The notes beneath the pieces were generated by a model that made no database searches, had not been told where the DNA came from, and worked only from the letters and a program-made list of their open reading frames with translations. Shown piece after piece: positions 1-5,057 of a DNA stretch of 5,057 nt. The stretch is from DATGLW01 sp035293965 (lineage in GTDB: Bacteria > Actinomycetota > Acidimicrobiia > Acidimicrobiales > RAAP-2): the NCBI GenBank assembly GCA_035293965.1, contig DATGLW010000006.1, positions 1 through 5,057 on the forward strand, written 5' to 3'. Both the position numbers and the translations under genes were made by a program. The number at the start of each line of letters is the position of its first letter. Position 1 is the first letter of the stretch.

Positions 1-1
1 C

Positions 2-1399
2 CTGCGGGTGAAGTACCCGGCGGAGTTCGGGGCGACGGACAGCGGCGATGCACAGCTCCTCGTGATCCATACGGACCGGAGCGGGGACGTCTCGAAGAAG
101 GACCTCGATGCTGCCCGAGGCGTTGCTCGCCGCGTGGACGAGGGCGACAGCCCGGTCAACGCCATCGTGAGCGTCCTCATGCTCCGGGAGGGCTGGGACG
201 TGCAGAACGTCACGGTCATCGTGGGCCTGCGACCGTACACGGCGAAGGCGAACATCCTGCCCGAGCAGACGATCGGGCGCGGACTTCGCCTCATGTTCGG
301 GACGAGAGAATCGTCCTATGTCGAGCGGGTCGATGTCATTGGCAACCCGGCGTTCCTCAAGTTCGTGGAACAGTTGGAGAAGGACGAGGACATCACCCTC
401 GACACCTTCGACCTCAAGGAGCCGGTTGTCATCACAACCATCGCTCCGGACCCGGAGAAGATGGCACACGACATCACGGTCCCGGTCTTGAGTCCGATCC
501 TTGCCCGCAAGAAGACGCTCGCCGAGGAGATCACTGGAATCGACGTCGCAGCACTGTCGTGCCCGAGGCTCCCGAAACGCGAGGGCGATGCCGCAGCAAG
601 CCAGTTCCACTTCGAGGGCTACGACATCATTAGCCTGCAGAAGCTCGTCGAGCGCGAGTACACGATCCCCGAGCCGCAAACGGCCGAGGAAGTCATCTCG
701 TACTACGCCAAGCGGATCGCGCAGGACGTGAAGCTCCCAGCACAGTTCGCCGCGCTCGTGCCAAAGGTGCGCGAGTTCCTGCGGGACCGGGCATTTGGTG
801 AAACCGTCGATCTTGCCGACAAGACGATCATCCGTGCAATCGCAACGAGTGTCGCCCAGTACCTCACGGTGAAGACGTTCGCGACCATCCTCCGAGCGCT
901 CGTCGTTGAAGAGCTATCGCCTCGACTGGAGCATGTCGGTCGTCCGCTCTCGGAGACCGAGCCGTTCCCCTTCTCCCGCCCGACCTTCGAGGCGAGCAAG
1001 ACGGTCTTCAACCTCGTCGCCGCCGATAACGACTTCGAGCGAGAGTTCGCGCACTTCCTTCAAGACGCCACCGACGTGGAGTCGTTCGCGAAGCTCCCCA
1101 AGCGCTTCGGCTTCACGATCGAGTACACCGACAGCGCCACTAACCTACGGTACTACGAGCCCGACTTCGTCGCCGTCGATCGAGACGGGGTCCACTACGT
1201 CATCGAGACGAAGGGCCAGGAGAACATCGACGTCGCCCACAAGGACCGGGCAGCGACGATCTGGTGCGAAAACGCCACGCTCCTCACGGACGTGCGGTGG
1301 TCCTACGTCAAGGTTCCGCAAGTCGAGTTCGGCAAGTTGCAACCAACCGTGTGGTCGGATGCTGCTGTGGTGTTCGGTGGAGTCCCGACGACACTATGA
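2..1399 (+). CDS. Res-type (type III restriction-like) helicase-nuclease, C-terminal part, 5' end outside window
   Basis: This is the C-terminal 465 residues of a superfamily 2 helicase fused to a nuclease, like Res subunits of type III restriction enzymes, which cut DNA in an ATP-dependent way. The frame is open to the left edge, so the GTG at 8 is probably an internal valine codon; the helicase Walker A and DExH motifs must lie upstream. Visible, numbered from position 2: a motif V-like MLREGWDV at residues 60-67, then motif VI QTIGRGLR at 89-96, whose arginines act in ATP hydrolysis. A long helical region without a named domain follows. Near the end comes a PD-(D/E)xK nuclease core: EPDF with D388, then E402-T-K404 followed by GQ. 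The full-length family is usually about 900-1000 residues, so roughly half is missing. The stop overlaps the start of the SIR2-like gene. A modification methyltransferase is not the next gene, so this could be an orphan Res-like defence protein instead of a classical type III subunit. Confidence 0.88.
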   Translation: MRVKYPAEFGATDSGDAQLLVIHTDRSGDVSKKDLDAARGVARRVDEGDSPVNAIVSVLMLREGWDVQNVTVIVGLRPYTAKANILPEQTIGRGLRLMFGTRESSYVERVDVIGNPAFLKFVEQLEKDEDITLDTFDLKEPVVITTIAPDPEKMAHDITVPVLSPILARKKTLAEEITGIDVAALSCPRLPKREGDAAASQFHFEGYDIISLQKLVEREYTIPEPQTAEEVISYYAKRIAQDVKLPAQFAALVPKVREFLRDRAFGETVDLADKTIIRAIATSVAQYLTVKTFATILRALVVEELSPRLEHVGRPLSETEPFPFSRPTFEASKTVFNLVAADNDFEREFAHFLQDATDVESFAKLPKRFGFTIEYTDSATNLRYYEPDFVAVDRDGVHYVIETKGQENIDVAHKDRAATIWCENATLLTDVRWSYVKVPQVEFGKLQPTVWSDAAVVFGGVPTTL

Positions 1400-1512
1400 A
1401 CGGCACGGTGCCGGTGGTTGAGCTGCCGACTGACGGAGTGGACGGCCGGGTGGCGTTGGCAACGGCTCTGCATGCTGCTCCAGGCGTGTACGCCGTGTTG
1501 GTCGGCAGCGGC

Positions 1513-1519
1513 ATCGAGC
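1513..1519 (+). other. frameshift 1 in the SIR2-like gene, inside the GSG loop
   Basis: The conserved reading changes frame right after ATC (1513-1515). Reading resumes with AGC at 1517-1519. SIR2_2 proteins usually read GSGVSRxAGIPTGW. Restoring two bases (ATC TCG AGC in place of ATCGAGC) gives GSGISSAAGIP, the expected length, whereas removing one base gives a loop one residue short. Loss of one TC from a TCTC run is therefore the simplest explanation. No slippery heptamer of the X-XXY-YYZ kind is visible, so programmed frameshifting is unlikely. Confidence 0.75.
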
Positions 1520-2926
1520 GCCGCGGGCATCCCGACGGGATGGCAAGTCGTTCAGGACCTGATTCGCAAGGTCGCGCTGGCGGAGGGTGCTGATCCGACC
1601 GAGGTCGAAGATCGGCCGGAAGACTGGTGGGCGGCCAAGGGGCGCCCGGAGCCGCGCTACGACACTCTCCTTCCGCAACTGGCCTCGACTGACGCTGCCC
1701 GGCAGGCGCTGCTCCGGAGGTACTTCGAGGCGCTGCCGGATGGGACGCGAATCCAGCCGACGGCGGGACACCACGCGCTGGCCGCCCTGGCAGCAAGCGG
1801 CAGGGTCCGCGTCATTCTCACCACGAACTTCGATCGCCTGATCGAGCGCGCACTCGATCAGGCTGGCGTCGCACCACAGGTCATTGCGAGTAGCGGTGCA
1901 ATCGAGGGAATGACGGCGTTGGTCCACGCGCCGATGACGGTGATCAAGCTCCACGGGGACTACCTCTCCCTCGGCCAGCGGAACACGACCGACGAGCTTG
2001 CCCGGTACCCGGACGGAACCCGAGCGCTGTTGGCACGCGTCTTCGACGAGTACGGACTCTTGGTCGTGGGGTGGTCGGCAGAGTACGACACGGCGCTCGT
2101 CGAGGCATTGGAGTCGTCTTCCTCGCGGCGATACCCGACGTTCTGGTGCACGTTTCAAAGAGACGTCGCCGAGCCAGCGCTGCGCTTGATCGCCGAGCGG
2201 CAGGCATGCGTCATCGACACCGCGGGAGCCGACGAGTTCTTCGAGGACGCGGTCCAAAAGGTCGCACGGCTCGATCAGATTGCCCAACGGCGAGGCCGCC
2301 CGACGCCGATGCGGACGTACTTCCTCATGCCGGAGTCAACGAGTGCGCCGCAGGGATGGGGTGTGCTGCCGCTCCTGCAACTTCGAACGGCCGCCACCGT
2401 CGGCCCGGCATTTTCCGATACGTGCGGGCTGATCCGAGCGGAGAGTCGCGAGGCGCTGCTCGGAGTACTGAGGCTCGCCGCGCTGTCGAACCGGCTGCGG
2501 AGCATGGCGGGGTACCCCGCCGCACCGGCTATCGGAGAGCAACCGGCACCGGGTACCACGGTGAACGCCCCGATTCTCAGCGACTGGGTGCCAACGCCCG
2601 GTGGCTACCAGACGTACGACTACTGCACCTACCGCATTGGCGGCGACGCGACGGTGGGCATCTCGGCACTCGTCACGGTCCGCCTGCCGGGCTTTCAAGG
2701 ACCGGGTGGCGGCGGGTCGGTCGTCGTCACTGCCGACGTGGCCCTTTCGCTGCAAAGGGCGATCCGTATGGCCGAGGCGGCGATGATCCTCCGGGACGGG
2801 CTGGTTCTCGTGACGTCCGCACTTCCGGAGGCCCTCGCCGAAGTGCTCCCATCCGACGCCACGACGAACCACGCCGAGGTGCACTTCCTCGCGGCGACGT
2901 CGTACGGCAGCACGGCTCCGCAAGGC

Positions 2927-2938
2927 AAACCGAGAGAA
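2927..2938 (+). other. frameshift 2 in the SIR2-like gene
   Basis: Upstream, good coding sequence (VHFLAATSYGSTAPQG) is in the second frame. Downstream, from AAC at 2937, good coding sequence (NDVLERVDLSPLGT) is in the third. Between them lie an AAA run (2927-2929) and an AGAGA run (2933-2937). One A gained in the first, or one AG lost from the second, would explain the break. Either repair gives RENDVLERVDLSP across the junction. Past this point the second frame becomes an arginine/glycine/alanine-rich string, the usual look of an off-frame reading of GC-rich DNA. Confidence 0.75.
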
Positions 2939-3190
2939 CGACGTGCTGGAGCGGGTGGACCTGTCGCCGCTCGGCACGCCGACGAGGAACATCGGACAGG
3001 CCATGGGGTTCGCGGCACGGCTCCCCGGTCCTCTCACCGATCGCGAAGCCGCCGACCTCGTGTGCGAGGCCGTCGAACAGCTGGCATATGCCGTGGGGTA
3101 TCTGGACCCTCAGCTCGGTATCCGCCAGCTCCGGCAAGAGATGGGCGTCCCGGCGCCGATCCCGGCAACGCCTGGCGTGGTCTCTCGGTA

Positions 3191-4318
3191 ATGACGATGC
3201 GCTGGGATGATCTTCAACTGCTCCGCTCGATCGACGAGATGGAGCAGGAGAATGCGTACATCGGGACCGGGCTCCGCCTGCTCGAAGAACTGTCTCGGCG
3301 GCAGGGCTTTCTGTACCATGAAGAGCTGCGGCCCTTCGCGATCGAGCTTGCCCTCGCCTCCAACGCTGGATATCTGACCTGGACGGACCGCAGCTCTCGC
3401 ATGGTCGGTCAATACAGCCCGACAACTGATCCGAACAACTGGTTGCAGACGATCGACGACATCAAGCTCACTCTCGCCGGACGGGATCGTGCACGGGGTC
3501 GGGTCATCCAGGTGGAGTTGCCCGACCCCGACGAAGATGACAACCGCATCATCACGGGACTGACGATGGAGGAGATCGCCCGTTCGATTGGCGACACGTA
3601 CACCGCTGCGCAGTTGCCCCGCTACCTGCGAGAATCCGGCATTCCCGCCGAAGCTGTACCGGATGTCGTTAGCGGTGACAAATGGCAGTACGTCTTCAAC
3701 GCTCTTGAGTCGCTTCACGAAGGTGGTTCGGCTGCCAGGCGGGCGCTCCGTGAGTTCGTCGGCGGGTGGCTCGAAGGGTTCTTTCACGCTCCTCCGCCCG
3801 CTGACGTCCGCAAGCGGATCACGTCCTTGCTTGCGCAGCAGGGATGGCACGTCCGAGAGGGACGGCTTGTCATCGGAGAGCGCGTCCGGGTTGAACCGGG
3901 AACCGTATCGCCCCTCGGGAGAGACGCTCGGCTCGCCGCGCTCCACGCAGATATACGGCAGGTGACGGACCGCTTTGTCGAAGAGCATCTCGACGTTGCG
4001 ATCTTCGAGGCGTTCAAGGCCATCAACAACCGGGTGAAGCAGATGACGGGCCTGGATATCGATGGCAGCAAGCTGATGGACGAAGCCCTGGGTGTAACGA
4101 ATCCGAGGATTCAGTTCGGCGACCTCACTACTCAGACTGGACGTGACATCCAACAAGGCTTGCACTTCATGTTCAAAGGTGCCGTGCAGGGGATTCGCAA
4201 CCCCGACGCTCACGAACAGTTCAAGCCGCTCGATGAAGAGGAAGGCTTGGAGGAGCTGGCGTTTGCCAGCATGCTCATGCGAAGGCTAGATGGCGCGACG
4301 GTCAGGCAGAAGCCCTAG
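3191..4318 (+). CDS. HEPN-domain protein of the TIGR02391 (ymh/Abi-like) family
   Basis: An intact 375-residue protein. TIGR02391 proteins are common in defence and prophage regions, and many HEPN domains are ribonucleases in abortive infection or toxin systems. The C-terminal domain (about residues 245-370) shows the family's pattern. It has IFEAFKAINNRVKQMTG from residue 271, then FKGAVQGIRNPDAHE with the HEPN R-x4-H signature at R336 and H341, the residues that act in RNA cleavage in active HEPN proteins. The N-terminal 235 residues are acidic and mixed alpha/beta in appearance. A stretch around residues 128-235 (AAQLPRYLRESGIP, then LLAQQGWHVREGRLVIGE) resembles N-terminal segments I associate with Abi-type TIGR02391 proteins, but I cannot name it. 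The start at 3191 overlaps the SIR2 stop as TAATG and has no strong Shine-Dalgarno, which points to translational coupling; a second ATG at 3197 is possible. A cytoplasmic RNase effector is the likely role. The family call is well supported, the activity is inferred. Confidence 0.85.
   Translation: MTMRWDDLQLLRSIDEMEQENAYIGTGLRLLEELSRRQGFLYHEELRPFAIELALASNAGYLTWTDRSSRMVGQYSPTTDPNNWLQTIDDIKLTLAGRDRARGRVIQVELPDPDEDDNRIITGLTMEEIARSIGDTYTAAQLPRYLRESGIPAEAVPDVVSGDKWQYVFNALESLHEGGSAARRALREFVGGWLEGFFHAPPPADVRKRITSLLAQQGWHVREGRLVIGERVRVEPGTVSPLGRDARLAALHADIRQVTDRFVEEHLDVAIFEAFKAINNRVKQMTGLDIDGSKLMDEALGVTNPRIQFGDLTTQTGRDIQQGLHFMFKGAVQGIRNPDAHEQFKPLDEEEGLEELAFASMLMRRLDGATVRQKP
4315..4318. other. shared CTAG: overlapping convergent stop codons
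   Basis: The palindrome CTAG supplies the TAG stop of the + strand HEPN gene (4316-4318) and, on the other strand, the TAG stop of the zinc-ribbon gene (4317-4315). There is therefore no room between the two genes, and any terminator for either would have to lie within the other's coding sequence. None was seen. Confidence 0.9.
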
Positions 4319-4581
4319 AGGGTGTCCCAGCAGTCGGCGCAGTAGAAGTCGCCATCGTCGGCATAGTGGTGGCCGTCCGGGTGGATGAGGTCGGTGTCGA
4401 CCGAGCACCCGCAGCGGTCGCAGAAGAGCCAGGTCGCCTCCCGCCACAGCGGACGGGTTGCCATCGACTGCAGCTCGGCGACGAGCCGGGCGAGGTTCGC
4501 GTCGGCGGTCTCGTCGTCCTCGACGGACAGGACGAGGTGATGGCGGACCAACTCGGCGAGATCGGTAACGGTGTACGGCAT
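4315..4581 (-). CDS. small zinc-ribbon-like protein, unknown function
   Basis: An 88-residue protein I do not recognise. Its C-terminal half has two cysteine pairs, C54-D-R-C57 (with C59 close by) and C81-A-D-C84, separated by a histidine- and aspartate-rich stretch (HPDGHHYADDGD). That is the layout of a structural zinc ribbon. The N-terminal half (about residues 5-40) looks like two amphipathic helices rich in Leu, Val and acidic residues. The start at 4581 is chosen because AGGGAGAGGAG lies 8 bases upstream; a start at 4611 would add ten residues and lacks such a site. The gene converges on the HEPN gene and its TAG shares the CTAG at 4315-4318 with the HEPN stop. No signal peptide or membrane segment is seen. 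It could be a host-genome or plasmid gene next to the defence locus; nothing ties it to that operon. Existence is likely, function unknown. Confidence 0.7.
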   Translation of the reverse strand: MPYTVTDLAELVRHHLVLSVEDDETADANLARLVAELQSMATRPLWREATWLFCDRCGCSVDTDLIHPDGHHYADDGDFYCADCWDTL

Positions 4582-4589
4582 GGCTGCGA

Positions 4590-4600
4590 CTCCTCTCCCT
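4590..4600 (-). promoter_or_regulatory. ribosome binding site of the zinc-ribbon gene
   Basis: On the minus strand this reads AGGGAGAGGAG, a strong Shine-Dalgarno, 8 bases before the ATG at 4581-4579. It decides the start in favour of the 88-residue product. Confidence 0.7.
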
Positions 4601-4611
4601 TCTGGGTTCAT

Positions 4612-4800
4612 GGGCGCGCGGAGTCACGGCATCGGAGCGGAGTCAAGGGAAGAGGACGCAGTCCTTCGGGAGTACCGGAGCGGTAGCGGCGGCTCGGACC
4701 GCCTTGACGCCGTGGAGGCGCCGGGAAGACTGGAAGCGCCGAATCCCAGAACGGCTTCGTGGAGAAGCGAACCTGCCGGGACAGGGACCGGATGCGCTTG
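4612..4800. other. non-coding stretch between zinc-ribbon gene and gene remnant
   Basis: No credible gene is seen on either strand; the open frames here are arginine- and proline-rich or otherwise unlike real protein. It holds the 9-bp direct repeat described separately and two short inverted repeats: GGCGG/CCGCC at 4688-4703 and GCTTC/GAAGC at 4754-4768. It should contain the leader and promoter of the minus-strand zinc-ribbon gene. Confidence 0.5.
4618..4645 (-). repeat. 9-bp direct repeat upstream of the zinc-ribbon gene
   Basis: GCGGAGTCA occurs at 4618-4626 and again at 4637-4645, a 19-bp period (TGACTCCGC on the gene's strand). Two copies nearly two helical turns apart in front of a gene could be an operator. 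One copy sits in a TTGACT that resembles a -35 box, but no convincing -10 follows at the right distance. The interpretation is speculative. Confidence 0.3.
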
Positions 4801-4920
4801 TCAGCCAGCCAGTCGTTGCTCGACGCGGTCGAGTATCCGCATGAGCAGGCTCGCCGTCCCGACTGCCTCGGCGGTTTCGGTGACGTCGTCGTAGTCGACC
4901 TCGCGATGACCGGCCGGATT
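4801..4920 (-). pseudogene. C-terminal remnant of an unknown gene, cut by the insertion sequence
   Basis: On the minus strand this stretch encodes about 39 residues with good codon choice (mostly G or C in third position) and a natural composition. It includes HREVDYDDVTETAEAVGT and LLMRILDRVEQRLAG before a TGA at 4803-4801. Reading further upstream enters the presumed IS left end near 4921, where the sequence stops looking like a protein. The simplest reading is the tail of a gene whose front was separated by the IS3-type insertion. I do not recognise the family, and 39 residues are too few to name one. It runs in the same direction as the zinc-ribbon gene, 219 bases upstream of it. It could also be chance coding potential in GC-rich DNA. 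Confidence 0.45.
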
Positions 4921-5057
4921 TGACCGGGTCCCCTTGGGCTGATCCACCCGCTGTGCGAGTCCGAGCCCCACGATGGTGGGATGGAGGACAGCACGGCAAT
5001 GAAGAGAAGGCACCACACCCCCGAACAGATCATCCGCTTGCTGGCCGAGGGCGAGAA
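4921..5057 (+). mobile_element. IS3-family insertion sequence, left end (partial)
   Basis: The window ends inside an insertion sequence identified by the start of its OrfA. The left boundary is placed at 4921, where TGACCGGGTCCCCTTGG begins; IS3-family terminal repeats typically start with TG. It lies about 80 bases before OrfA, a usual leader length, and just where the minus-strand gene remnant stops looking coding. The right end and the target duplication lie outside the window, so the exact boundary is an inference. Confidence 0.6.
4999..5057 (+). CDS. IS3-family transposase OrfA, N-terminal start (3' end outside window)
   Basis: The first 19 complete codons read MKRRHHTPEQIIRLLAEGE, a close match to the N-terminus of IS3-family OrfA proteins (HTPEQII is characteristic). 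OrfA carries a helix-turn-helix domain that binds the IS ends. In the family OrfA is normally joined to the DDE catalytic OrfB by a programmed -1 frameshift, which would lie to the right of this window. An in-frame ATG at 4981 would add MEDSTA. The start at 4999 is preferred because GGAGG (4983-4987) lies 11 bases upstream and because family members usually begin at MKRR or similar. Intactness cannot be judged. Confidence 0.85.
   Translation, partial: MKRRHHTPEQIIRLLAEGE

Larger units (their letters stand above)
1396..3191 (+). pseudogene. SIR2-like NAD-hydrolase (SIR2_2 family) gene with two frameshifts
   Basis: SIR2-like domains in defence proteins usually hydrolyse NAD+ and stop growth of infected cells. 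The gene starts at ATG 1396, overlapping the upstream TGA as ATGA. The first 40 codons (1396-1515) end in VYAVLVGSGI, the nucleotide-binding GSG loop. The matching continuation, AAGIPTGWQVV, lies in the next frame. That frame carries ILTTNFDRLIE (TTNFD at 1820-1834), IKLHGDY with the family's conserved histidine at 1952-1954, and VVGWSAEYDTAL from about 2063, all typical of SIR2_2. After about residue 295 comes a roughly 300-residue region I cannot name. Near 2927-2938 the frame changes again, and the true C-terminus (VLERVDLSPLGTPTRNI and onward) runs to the TAA at 3189-3191. Repaired, the protein would be about 598 residues. Both shifts are in the same direction: one extra base or two lost. 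Pseudogene or sequencing error cannot be told apart here. The family call is firm; whether it is functional is open. Confidence 0.85.

Noticed and set aside
1418..1516. Alternative start of the SIR2 gene at 1418 in the second frame
   Set aside because: The residues it gives before SAAGIPTGW (tryptophan- and cysteine-rich) do not resemble the family, whereas the frame starting at ATG 1396 gives the expected ALATALHAAPGVYAVLVGSG.
1513..1519. Programmed ribosomal frameshift or phase-variable tract in the SIR2 gene
   Set aside because: No slippery heptamer, stimulatory stem or long repeat tract is visible at either break; the dinucleotide runs are only two or three units long.
1394..2287. Long minus-strand open frame opposite the SIR2 gene (297 codons)
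   Set aside because: Arginine- and proline-rich antisense shadow of a gene with clear family motifs on the + strand.
2943..3191. Separate 82-residue gene starting at GTG 2943
   Set aside because: It has no ribosome binding site and continues the SIR2-like C-terminus directly after the frame break, so it is part of the broken gene.
3110..4213. Long minus-strand open frame opposite the HEPN gene (367 codons)
   Set aside because: It mirrors the HEPN coding frame; the + strand has the recognisable HEPN signature and the junctional start, and no ribosome binding site supports the antisense frame.
4688..4768. Hairpins GGCGG/CCGCC and GCTTC/GAAGC as terminators of the gene remnant
   Set aside because: Stems are only 5 bp and no T-run follows on either strand; such pairs are expected by chance in GC-rich DNA.
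4608..5033. Minus-strand open frame of 141 codons at the right end
   Set aside because: It would run through the IS left end and overlap OrfA and its leader; its composition (arginine, serine and proline rich) is that of a shadow.
1..5057. CRISPR array, tRNA or rRNA genes, replication origin
   Set aside because: No regularly spaced repeats, cloverleaf-like segments, rRNA motifs or iterons were seen on either strand.

Overview
This GC-rich window, with strong G/C preference at third codon positions, reads like accessory DNA of a high-GC bacterium. An actinobacterium is the first guess, but nothing in the sequence fixes the lineage. Almost all of it is coding. The left three quarters look like a piece of a defence locus. 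The right end is a small unknown gene, a probable gene remnant and the left edge of an insertion sequence.

Layout. (1) Positions 2-1399, +: the C-terminal part of a Res-type (type III restriction-like) helicase-nuclease, cut by the window's left edge. (2) Positions 1396-3191, +: a SIR2-like NAD-hydrolase gene starting in an ATGA overlap with the Res stop. Its reading frame is broken twice, near 1515 and near 2927-2938, so it is either a pseudogene or carries sequencing indels. (3) Positions 3191-4318, +: an intact 375-residue protein with a C-terminal HEPN domain of the TIGR02391 type, starting in a TAATG overlap with the SIR2 stop. (4) Positions 4315-4581, -: an 88-residue zinc-ribbon-like protein, convergent with the HEPN gene; the two stop codons share one CTAG. 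(5) Positions 4582-4800: no gene seen, only a 9-bp direct repeat and weak hairpins. (6) Positions 4801-4920, -: what looks like the C-terminal end of an unknown gene. (7) From about 4921 to the window end: the left end of an IS3-family element with the start of its OrfA at 4999 (or 4981).

How the genes may work together. The three + strand genes are stitched by stop/start overlaps and should be one translationally coupled operon. Their predicted activities are an ATP-dependent nuclease acting on DNA, an NAD+-depleting effector and a ribonuclease-type HEPN effector. That fits a sensor/nuclease plus abortive-infection effectors, but the combination is inferred from domain content, and the upstream half of the operon lies outside the window. 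If the SIR2 frameshifts are real, the NAD-depleting arm is dead in this copy, while the HEPN arm is intact.
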